From: Caenimonas aquaedulcis
GTDB lineage: Bacteria; Pseudomonadota; Gammaproteobacteria; Burkholderiales; Burkholderiaceae_C
Direction of reading: 5' to 3'
Length of the DNA: 64,000 nucleotides
NCBI RefSeq assembly: GCF_015831345.1
Contig: NZ_JADWYS010000001.1
Span: 1 to 64,000 of the forward strand
How positions within the stretch are numbered: position 1 is the stretch's first letter; every line of letters begins with the position of its first letter. Both the position numbers and the translations under genes were made by a program. Below are positions 17,532 to 24,217 of the stretch, in pieces. The notes beneath the pieces were generated by a model. That model made no database searches. It was not told where the DNA came from and saw only the letters and a list, made by a program, of their open reading frames with translations.

Positions 17532-18455
17532 CTACAGCGTGGTGCGCTGCTCGTCGGGCACGCCGTAGCGCTCCTCGAGCTGCTGCACCTGCGGCAGCCC
17601 CGCGATGTCGGTGAACTGGCGGAAGTCGGCGATGTGCGGGCGCAGGTGGCCCACGGTGCCGGTGCGCGCGAGTTCGGCGAAGGTGTGTTCGATGGCGGGC
17701 ACGGCCGCCATCAAGCCGCAATGGGGGAAGAAGGCGAGCTGGAAACCCAGCGCGCCGAGCTCGGCCGTGTCGATGCCGCTGTCGGGCGCGAGGCTGCAGG
17801 AGAGCGGCATGCCCGCGAGTTCGCTCGCGATCGCGACGGCGCGTGCCGGGTCGCGCAGCATGCCGACGTGGATCATGTCCGCGCCGGCTTCGCGATAGCG
17901 CGCCGCGCGGCCGGCGACGGTGGCGAGCGAGGAGGCCTGCGCCGCGCCTTCGACGGCCGCGATCAGCACGAGTGGGGCGCCTGCCCGCACGTCGACCGCC
18001 GCGCGCAGCTTGGCGGCCATGTCGGCGACGGAGATGGACGCCGTGGCGTGGCGATGCGCCCGCGGCTCCTGGGCGTCGCAGAGCATGACGCCCGCGGCGC
18101 CCGCGCGCTGCAGTTCGGAAACCGTGCGGCGCACGTTGATCGGGTTGCCGAAGCCGGTGCCCGCATCGACCACCGTCGCGAGACCGGATGACGCGATGCA
18201 GCGCGATGCGTTGTCCACCAGTTCGGTTGCGGTCAGCAGGCCGGCGTCCGCCGTCCCGAGGCGGTTCAGCGCGGAACCCGCGAGGCTCACGAAAGCGACC
18301 TCGAAGCCGGCGATCGCCACCATCCGGCCCATGAGGCCGTCGGCGGTCTCGGGCACCGCCCGGCAGCTTCCCGCCGACAGCAGGGCGCGCAACCGCGCCG
18401 GCGCCGAGCTTTCGGGGGTGAGGACACCATTTCTGGCGTTATCGTTCTGCTGCAT
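17532..18455 (-). CDS. PEP-mutase/isocitrate-lyase superfamily protein lacking the lyase motifs
   Basis: A 307-residue paralogue of the lyase at 15117 that keeps the fold landmarks (SALNRLGTADAGLLTATELVDN-like segment, INVRRTVSEL) but lacks key residues. The Mg motif DADTGYGN is DAGTGFGN, and the KRCGH loop is replaced by EPRAHRHA, so there is no catalytic Cys. It is probably not a C-C lyase; an acetylhydrolase-type, regulatory or inactive role is possible. It is the first gene of the 16-gene operon. I prefer the ATG at 18455; an in-frame ATG at 18485 would lie at or upstream of the predicted transcription start. A palindrome overlaps the chosen start codon. Confidence 0.75.
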   Translation of the reverse strand: MQQNDNARNGVLTPESSAPARLRALLSAGSCRAVPETADGLMGRMVAIAGFEVAFVSLAGSALNRLGTADAGLLTATELVDNASRCIASSGLATVVDAGTGFGNPINVRRTVSELQRAGAAGVMLCDAQEPRAHRHATASISVADMAAKLRAAVDVRAGAPLVLIAAVEGAAQASSLATVAGRAARYREAGADMIHVGMLRDPARAVAIASELAGMPLSCSLAPDSGIDTAELGALGFQLAFFPHCGLMAAVPAIEHTFAELARTGTVGHLRPHIADFRQFTDIAGLPQVQQLEERYGVPDEQRTTL

Positions 18456-18461
18456 AGAACT
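18444..18461. promoter_or_regulatory. imperfect palindrome, candidate operator A
   Basis: GTTCTGC-TGC-ATAGAAC is an imperfect 7-3-7 inverted repeat (5 of 7 pairs). It is nearly the same as the perfect palindrome at 18611-18627 in the other half of the divergent control region. It overlaps the likely start codon of the first minus-strand gene. Such paired palindromes are typical of IclR- or GntR-type repressors, but no regulator of those families is encoded in the window. Confidence 0.45.
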
Positions 18462-18480
18462 TAGATTCTGAACTGGAGCT

Positions 18481-18510
18481 ATCATCCGGGTTAGCGCTAT
18501 CTTTTGTCAA
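18481..18510 (-). promoter_or_regulatory. candidate sigma-70 promoter of the long minus-strand operon
   Basis: On the minus strand TTGACA (18510-18505) is separated by 18 bases from GATGAT (18486-18481, 4 of 6 matches to TATAAT). Transcription would begin near 18474, upstream of the ATG at 18455 but downstream of the ATG at 18485, which supports the shorter start. On the plus strand TTGACA also occurs at 18559-18564 in front of the divergent operon, but without a convincing -10 box. Confidence 0.4.
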
Positions 18511-18610
18511 TCGCTTTTGGCGGCCATCGGGGTTTACTCGGATAAGTGGTTGCCGCCCTTGACAAGCGCTGGAGCGGGGGCGGACACTCCTTTTTAATAA
18601 CAGACCGATA

Positions 18611-18627
18611 GTTCTGCGTAGCAGAAC
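18611..18627. promoter_or_regulatory. perfect palindrome, candidate operator B
   Basis: GTTCTGC-GTA-GCAGAAC is a perfect 7-3-7 inverted repeat. It ends 21 bases before the ATG of the aldehyde dehydrogenase that starts the plus-strand operon, where a bound protein would block transcription or translation initiation. It is similar to the site at 18444-18461, so one regulator may control both divergent operons. Confidence 0.55.
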
Positions 18628-18648
18628 ATCTTGAACCAAGGATACGGG

Positions 18649-20091
18649 ATGAGTGAGATCCGGCCGCTGTTGATCCACGGCGAGTGGGTGCGCGACACGG
18701 GAGCGACGCTGAGCTCCCAGAACCCCGCGACGGGCGCGCAGAACGAAGCGCTGGCGGCGGCAACGCCCGAGGTCGTGGCCGAAGCCGTGCGCTCCTCGCG
18801 CAAGGCCGCGGCCGACCCGGCGTGGCGCAGGATGCTGCCGCACCAGCGCGCGCGGCTGCTGACGAAGCTCGCCGACATCGTCGCCGCGCGCAACGCGGAC
18901 TTCGCGCGGGCGCAGATGGTGGAAAACGGCAAGCCGCAATCCGAGTGCAAGGCCCAGGCCACCGCCGCCGAGGGCATTTACCGCTACTACGCGGCCGTGT
19001 GCGAGACGGTGGGCTCCGAGGTGACGCCGTCGCGCGGCAACTACATCTCCATGACGAGCTACGAGCCCTATGGCGTCGTCGCCGCGATCACGCCCTGGAA
19101 CTCGCCGCTCACGATGGAGGCGCAGAAAGTCGCGGCCGCGCTCGCCGCGGGCAACGCCGTGATCCTCAAGCCCTCCGAAGTCACGCCGTCCTGCGCGCTG
19201 GAGCTCGGCCGCGCGGCGCTGGACGCGGGTTTTCCGCCCGGCATCCTCAACGTGCTGCCCGGCACCGGCGCGCAAGCCGGCGACGCGCTGGTCAAGCACC
19301 CCGACGTGCGCATGGTGTCCTTCACCGGCGGCACGGAAAGCGGCCGACGCATCGCGCGCGCCGCCGCGGAAAAGCTCATGCCCGTGGCGCTGGAGCTGGG
19401 CGGCAAGTCTCCGCACATCGTCTTCGCCGATGCGGACCTCGACGCGGCCGCGGCGGCGGTGGCGGGCGGCATCTTCGAGGGGACGGGCCAGTCCTGCGTC
19501 GCGGGTTCGCGCCTCTTCGTGCAACGCGCCTGCTACGACGCGCTCGTCGGCAAGGTCGTGCAGCACGCGCGCGCCCTCGCGCTCGGCCTGCCCGATGCGC
19601 CGGGCACGCAGATGGGCCCGCTCGCGTCCTTCGTGCATCGCGAGCGCATCGAGAAGTTCGTGGCCTCGGCGCGCGAGGAGGGCGGCGAGATCCTCACCGG
19701 CGGCGCGCGCCCGGGTGGTGCGTCGCTGCAAGCCGGCGCGTATTACGAAGCGACCGTGATCGCCGGCCTGCCGAACACCGCCACCGTGTGCCAGCAGGAA
19801 ATCTTCGGCCCGGTGCTCGTCGTGCTGCCCTTCGACGACGAGGACGACCTCGTGGCGCAGGCGAACGACTCGGCCTTCGGCCTGGCCTCGGGCATCTGGA
19901 CGGGCAGCTACCAGAAGGCCTGGCGCGTCGCGCAGCGGCTGGAGGCGGGCACGGTCTGGATCAACACCTACAAGCAGCTGTCCATCGCGACGCCCTTCGG
20001 CGGCTACAAGGACAGCGGGCTCGGCCGCGAGAAAGGTATCTCCGGCATGCGCCTGTACCAGCAGCAAAAAAGCCTGTATTGGGGCCTGTGA
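18649..20091 (+). CDS. NAD(P)-dependent aldehyde dehydrogenase
   Basis: A 480-residue aldehyde dehydrogenase with the catalytic Glu in ALELGGK (Glu249), Cys in GTGQSCVAGSR (Cys283), and the usual TPWNSP motif (residues 148-153). The start at 18649 follows a clear Shine-Dalgarno (AAGGA, 7 bases away); the frame is open 18 bases further upstream but this would run into the palindromic operator. It is the first gene of a three-gene operon divergent from the long minus-strand operon. With the adjoining hydroxyacid dehydrogenase it could interconvert a hydroxyacid, semialdehyde and acid. Confidence 0.93.
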   Translation: MSEIRPLLIHGEWVRDTGATLSSQNPATGAQNEALAAATPEVVAEAVRSSRKAAADPAWRRMLPHQRARLLTKLADIVAARNADFARAQMVENGKPQSECKAQATAAEGIYRYYAAVCETVGSEVTPSRGNYISMTSYEPYGVVAAITPWNSPLTMEAQKVAAALAAGNAVILKPSEVTPSCALELGRAALDAGFPPGILNVLPGTGAQAGDALVKHPDVRMVSFTGGTESGRRIARAAAEKLMPVALELGGKSPHIVFADADLDAAAAAVAGGIFEGTGQSCVAGSRLFVQRACYDALVGKVVQHARALALGLPDAPGTQMGPLASFVHRERIEKFVASAREEGGEILTGGARPGGASLQAGAYYEATVIAGLPNTATVCQQEIFGPVLVVLPFDDEDDLVAQANDSAFGLASGIWTGSYQKAWRVAQRLEAGTVWINTYKQLSIATPFGGYKDSGLGREKGISGMRLYQQQKSLYWGL

Positions 20092-20113
20092 GCCCCGACC
20101 GCCAAGGACACGA

Positions 20114-21025
20114 ATGAGCACACAACGAACCATCGGATTCATCGGCCTGGGCGTCATGGGCGAGCCCATGTGCCGCAACCTCGCGACAAAGAGCGGGCAG
20201 CGCGTGCTGTGCCACGACCTGTCGCCCGCGCCCATGCAGCGCCTTTCCGAGTACGGCGCGCAGCCCTGCGCGGACGTGGCGGAGCTGATGCAGGCGAGCG
20301 ACGTCGTGATGATCTGCCTGCCCTCCGGCAAGGCGGTGACGGAGCTCATCGCGCGGCTGCTGCCGCACGTGCGCCAGGGACAGGTCTTCGTGGACCTGAG
20401 CACCTCCGGCGTCGACGTCGCGCGGCACTCGGAAGCGCTGCTGCGCGCGAAAGGCGCGCGCTTCATCGACACGCCGATTGCGCGCACCCGCCAGGCGGCG
20501 GAGAACGGCACGCTGCTCATCATGGCGGGGGGCGACGCGGCCACGATCGACGAGGTGCGGCCCCTGCTGCAATGCGTCGCGACCGACATCACCCACTGCG
20601 GCCCCATCGGCGCGGGGCAGATGACGAAGATCCTGAACAACATGGTGATGTTCCAGACCGGCCTCGCGCTCTCGGAGGCGTATGCGATCGCGCAGCGCGC
20701 GGGCTTCGATGCGAACACCATCTTCGGCACGCTCAGCCAGGGCTCGGGCGACAGCTTCGCGCTGCGCAACCACGGCATGAAGGCCATCCTGCCCGGCGAA
20801 TTCCCGATGCGCGCGTTCTCGGTGCAGTACGCGCGCAAGGACCTGTCGTACGCGATCTCGATGGCCAGGGACATGGGCATCACCGTGCGCGGCTGCGACG
20901 CGGTGGATGAAACCTTCCGCAGCGCCATCGACGCCGGGCAGGGCGACAGGTACTGGCCGGTGATCAGCCGCGTGATCGACGGCACCGCCGCCCCCACCAC
21001 CCCGCAGGAAAGGGCCCCAGCATGA
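20114..21025 (+). CDS. NAD(P)-dependent beta-hydroxyacid dehydrogenase (3-hydroxyisobutyrate dehydrogenase family)
   Basis: A 303-residue protein with the N-terminal Rossmann signature FIGLGVMGEPM (residues 9-19) and the catalytic Lys in GAGQMTKILNN (Lys172). The usual APVSGG substrate motif reads TPIART (120-125), so the substrate is probably not a standard one such as 3-hydroxyisobutyrate or tartronate semialdehyde. It follows the aldehyde dehydrogenase by 22 bases and overlaps the next tctC by 4. The pair would oxidise a beta-hydroxyacid to a semialdehyde and then to an acid, or run in the reducing direction. Confidence 0.9.
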   Translation: MSTQRTIGFIGLGVMGEPMCRNLATKSGQRVLCHDLSPAPMQRLSEYGAQPCADVAELMQASDVVMICLPSGKAVTELIARLLPHVRQGQVFVDLSTSGVDVARHSEALLRAKGARFIDTPIARTRQAAENGTLLIMAGGDAATIDEVRPLLQCVATDITHCGPIGAGQMTKILNNMVMFQTGLALSEAYAIAQRAGFDANTIFGTLSQGSGDSFALRNHGMKAILPGEFPMRAFSVQYARKDLSYAISMARDMGITVRGCDAVDETFRSAIDAGQGDRYWPVISRVIDGTAAPTTPQERAPA

Positions 21026-22023
21026 ACACCCGCCGCCGCTTCGTAGGATCGATGTCCGCCCTGGCCGCGCTCGCCGCCGGCGCCCCGCTGCGCGCGCGCG
21101 CGCAGGCCGCGGCGTCCGCGCAAGGCTTCCCGAACAAGCCGATCAAGATCGTCTGCCCGTACGCCGCGGGCGGCCCGAGCGACATGGTCACGCGCATCGT
21201 TGCGCAGCGCATGTCCACCTTCCTGAACGTGCCCGTGGTCGTGGACAACAAGGCCGGCGCCAACGCGCTCATCGGCATGGAGTACGTCGCGCACCAGCCC
21301 GGCGACGGCTACACCCTCGTGATGTTCTCGCAGGGCGGCTCCGTGCTGAACACCGCGGGCCGCGCGACCATGCCCTACGACCTCCTGAAGGACTTCCGCG
21401 CGGTGGGCAACATGGCGATCCTTCCGCAGATCTGCGCCGGCAGCAACAACATCCCGGTGAAGAACCTCGCGGAATTCACGGCGTACGCGAAGGCGAACCC
21501 GGGCAAGCTGAGCTACGGCTCCTCCGGCCCCGGCGGCACGCCGCACCTCACGGGCGAGTGGATGAAGCTCATCTCGGGCATCGAGATGACGCACGTGCCG
21601 TACAAGGGAACGGGGCCGGCCACCATCGACCTGATCGCGGGGCACATCCACATGCTCTACACGGAGGTGCCGGTGCTGATCGAGCACATCCGCGAGGGCA
21701 AGATCAAGGCATTGGCCGTGAGCACGAAGAACCGGCTCGCGCTGCTGCCGAACGTGCCCACCGTCGCGGAGTCGGGCTATCCGCAGATCACCGGCTCGAA
21801 CTGGTTCGGGCTCGAGGTGCCGTCGTCCACGCCGACGGCCATCGTCAACATCCTCAACGACGCGCTGAACAAGACGCTGGAGCATCCGGACACCAAGGCG
21901 GCCATGCTCGCGCAGGGCGCCGAGCCGGACCCGGGCCCCGCCGAGAAGTTCGACAAGTTCGTACGCGACGAACTCGTGCGCTGGCAGGGCGTGATGAAGG
22001 CGACCAAGGTCCAGCTGACCTGA
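21022..22023 (+). CDS. TctC/Bug-family solute receptor (4 of 8), Tat-like signal
   Basis: A 333-residue TctC-type receptor. The N-terminus MNTRRRFVGSMSALAALAAG has an arginine cluster plus F, suggesting a twin-arginine signal; the mature protein begins near QGFPNKPIKIV with the loop PYAAGGPSDMVTR. Its ATG overlaps the dehydrogenase stop (ATGA). It is convergent, with a 14-base gap, with the UGSC selenoprotein gene at 22038. No permease gene is linked, so it may use the TctAB at 3563-5547 or another permease elsewhere. Confidence 0.92.
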   Translation: MNTRRRFVGSMSALAALAAGAPLRARAQAAASAQGFPNKPIKIVCPYAAGGPSDMVTRIVAQRMSTFLNVPVVVDNKAGANALIGMEYVAHQPGDGYTLVMFSQGGSVLNTAGRATMPYDLLKDFRAVGNMAILPQICAGSNNIPVKNLAEFTAYAKANPGKLSYGSSGPGGTPHLTGEWMKLISGIEMTHVPYKGTGPATIDLIAGHIHMLYTEVPVLIEHIREGKIKALAVSTKNRLALLPNVPTVAESGYPQITGSNWFGLEVPSSTPTAIVNILNDALNKTLEHPDTKAAMLAQGAEPDPGPAEKFDKFVRDELVRWQGVMKATKVQLT

Positions 22024-22037
22024 CGTTTCGCGGGCGC

Positions 22038-23741
22038 TCACAGCGCCACCTTCTTCGTCACCGGGAAGCCGAGCTGGCCGTTGTGGCCGAACATGTAGCC
22101 GCTCGTGCGCAGCGGATCGCCCGTGACCACGATCATGAAGTGTTCCGGCGCCCAGACGATGGGCACGAGCCGGTCCGGGTCGTCCGACTCCGCGTAGACG
22201 GCCGGGATGTTTCCCGCCCGCACCTCTCCGGCGAGGTTCCAGATGGGCTTGTGCGTCCAGTCGCGCAGCAGGCGTTCGAACTCCCACGCGGGAAGGCGTG
22301 CATGCTCGAAGAGGAAGCGCTTCACGTCTTCCTTCGACCACCCCGCGGCGGCGATCGTCTGCGCGATGATCGGCGTGATGAGCGCGAGCGGGCGCAGCAT
22401 GCCGTAGCCGGTGCCCACGCTGAACATGACCTGCCAGAAGGTCTGCTTGACCAGGCCGTCGGCCAGGTAGGCGAGCAGCTCCTGCGGCGTGCTGCCGGAC
22501 ATCGACGACGCCATGCCGCCGCCGGTGTAGCGTGCGATCGTCACGGTGTTGTCGCCGCTCGCGAAGCCCTGGTCCTCGCCCAAGGTGCGCCAGCCGATGG
22601 CCCGCACGGCCTCCTCGTTCTCCGCGATGGCGACCCGCCAGGTGTTGCCGAAGGTCGCCTTGTCCGTCTTGTGCGGCAGGAAGCCGGCGACGTTGCGCAG
22701 GTAAAGCCGCCAGAAGCGGCCGACGGTGGTGTTGGCCTGGAAGCCGTCGCGCATCACGCCTTGCGTGCAGTTGAAGCCGAGCTTCGGGATGGCGGGGCCG
22801 TTGAGGATGATGAGCGTCTCGCCGCCCGGCGTATTGCCGCTGTGCTCGACGCCGTAGCGCGGATCGGCCATCGCCTGCGCCAGGGCGACGAGCACGGGCA
22901 TGTATTCGGGGCGGCAGCCCGCCATCACGCCGTTGACGGCGACGTTCCAGACGGTGGCGGCGCGGCTGTCGGGGAGAAGGACGCCGATGACCTCATCGGC
23001 ATGGTGGACCGTGTGCGCGAGGAATGCGGCAATGCGATCGTGCGTGGGTGGCACGATGGGCAGGCCGTCGCTCCATTCCTTGTCGATGAAATGCTGGTTC
23101 AGCGCCGACCAGCCGCCGCGAAAGACGATCTCGCGTGGCCGCGGCTCGTCCGCTGCCGCGTCGCCTCGCGCGATGCAGCCGGTGAGGTTCTCGATGATCC
23201 CCGGCACCGTCACGCGCGAGACGTTGTCACGCAACTCGTCCACCGCCTGCACCGCCGGGTGCCCAACGAGCGTCGCCCAGGGAAGGTCGGGAAAGCCCAG
23301 CCCCATGCGCGTGGCCTTCGCCTGTTCGACGAAGCCGGTGGATACGAGCGATGACGACGGGATCCCCGCCGCCTCGCACGCCGCACTCGCCCGCAACACG
23401 GCAGGCGTGCAGCTGCCTCAGGCGGCGACGGCCGTGATGACGGCGTCGACGCCCGCGGCCCTCAGGCGCGCGGGCAGTGCGGCGACGACGGCCCGCTCGT
23501 CGCTGCCGTGGATGTTGCCGATTTCGCGCCAGTCCATGAAGCGGATGCCGGCGAAGCGCTCCTTGAGCCGCTGCTCGACCGTGGCGAAAATCTCGTCGCC
23601 ACGGAAGAGGTAGTCCCACAGCAGCGCGACGTGCTTGCCTTCGAGGTTCGCGAGGCGCGGGGCCAGCGCCTTCGTCGTCGCACGCCGCTCGCCGCGGGGC
23701 CAGTAGGCTTCGAAGTGGCCGTCGTCGCAAGGCTTGTTCAT
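22038..23741 (-). CDS. UGSC-family selenoprotein A with C-terminal domain (in-frame UGA = selenocysteine)
   Basis: Read through the in-frame TGA at 23420-23418, this is one 567-codon gene with Sec at position 108 in VITAVAA-U-GSCTPA, the literal UGSC motif of the (seleno)protein family of that name; Cys111 could form a selenenylsulfide with Sec108. The N-terminal UGSC domain spans about residues 25-190. A second domain of about 380 residues follows, with conserved motifs KEWSDGLPIVPPT and AVNGVMAGCRPEYMP; I do not recognise it. The frame continues 1,380 bases past the UGA with no nearby ATG, and sequence similarity to the second copy (31530-33242) holds on both sides. A bSECIS-like hairpin follows the UGA. 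No signal peptide or membrane segment is obvious. The ATG at 23741 was chosen by comparison with the paralogue; in-frame ATGs at 23786 and 23807 are possible. The reaction is unknown; a redox role is inferred. Confidence 0.88.
23388..23420 (-). promoter_or_regulatory. bSECIS-like hairpin after the UGA of selenoprotein A
   Basis: Counting the U of UGA as 1, bases 14-20 (CGCCUGC) pair with 27-33 (GCGGGCG) in a 7-bp stem containing one U-G wobble at base 18. The six-base loop CGUGUU (21-26) has G22-U23. In the known E. coli fdhF element the loop has G23-U24 and a special U at 17, so distance and loop bases agree with bacterial SECIS rules. This is where SelB would bind. Confidence 0.8.
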
Positions 23742-23873
23742 GGTGTGTTTCCCGGAGATGTCGGCGACTGCCGGCGGGTCTTGCATGGTGGGTTTGGAGC
23801 CCTCCATCGTCAATCGGCGGGATTGAAGAGAGCATTCGGGGAATGCGAATGGTCCAGCGCCAATTCGAACTGA

Positions 23874-23982
23874 CCGGACGCAGAATTCGCAGAAGTTACG
23901 CGGAAGAAGGCAAGAAAATTCAAAATGAATTCTGGTCTTTTCTGAATTCCTTCTGCGTAACTTCTGCGAATTCTGCGTCCGG
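23874..23982. repeat. long palindromic repeat, copy 1 (CCGGACGCAGAATTC subtype)
   Basis: About 109 bases forming a large imperfect inverted repeat: the left arm begins CCGGACGCAGAATTCGCAG and contains AAGTTACGC; the right arm is its near-exact complement ending TTCTGCGTCCGG. The arms are built of short units of the type CGCAGAA, and the centre is AT-rich. It is one of six related copies in the window, all intergenic. It may be a REP/MITE-like element. Confidence 0.85.
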
Positions 23983-24049
23983 CCAAGTTAATTGAAGCCG
24001 TCCCCACCTTCACACCGAAAAACCAAACGGTGTTTTTGGAATTGCCGCG

Positions 24050-24078
24050 TTGGCGGCGGCGGCGCCTGCACCTACGAT
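24050..24078 (+). promoter_or_regulatory. candidate promoter of selC
   Basis: TTGGCG (24050-24055, 4 of 6 to TTGACA), a 17-base spacer and TACGAT (24073-24078, 4 of 6 to TATAAT) would start transcription near 24085, four bases before the 5' end of the mature tRNA-Sec. Because no strong terminator follows selC, the same transcript may continue into selA and selB. Confidence 0.5.
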
Positions 24079-24088
24079 GGCGTCACAC

Positions 24089-24183
24089 GGAAGGGAAACA
24101 CTCCCGGTGGAGTGGCCGGACTTCAAACCCGGAGTGGGTCGCTAACGATCTTGTGTGGGTTCGACTCCCACTCTCTTCCGCCA
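24089..24183 (+). tRNA. selC: selenocysteine tRNA (anticodon UCA)
   Basis: A 95-base tRNA-Sec, the same length as that of E. coli. The acceptor stem is 8 bp (GGAAGGGA with UCUCUUCC, one G-U), longer than in ordinary tRNAs and diagnostic for tRNA-Sec. The anticodon loop is CUUCAAA (24121-24127) with anticodon UCA (24123-24125). A long variable arm follows (24138-24160 region), then the T arm with GGUUCGACUCC. The discriminator is G, and CCA (24181-24183) is encoded. The anticodon stem has one A-C mismatch next to the loop. It lies 34 bases before selA. It carries Sec to UGA together with SelB. Confidence 0.95.
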
Positions 24184-24217
24184 CCTTTTTCCAGAGAGAC
24201 GCGGCCATCCTTCCATC

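Larger units (their letters stand above)
23742..24088. other. intergenic region between selenoprotein A and selC
   Basis: A 347-base gap between divergent transcription units. It holds possible upstream start codons of selenoprotein A (to 23807), one copy of the long palindromic repeat (23874-23982) and a promoter for selC (24050-24078). No open frame with convincing coding character was seen. Confidence 0.6.

Noticed and set aside
18456..18485. Start of the first minus-strand operon gene at ATG 18485
   Set aside because: No Shine-Dalgarno is seen, the extra residues do not fit the family, and the predicted transcription start lies downstream of it; 18455 is preferred, though not certain.
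23400..23420. Premature stop making the minus-strand gene a pseudogene or two genes
   Set aside because: The stop is UGA in a UGSC motif, is followed by a SECIS-like hairpin, occurs at the same aligned place in the paralogue, and the Sec machinery is adjacent; there is no frameshift and no good start codon for a second gene.
24013..24037. Rho-independent terminator before selC (CACCG-N10-CGGTG then T5)
   Set aside because: The stem is only 5 bp with a 10-base loop, and no plus-strand gene ends upstream that would need it.
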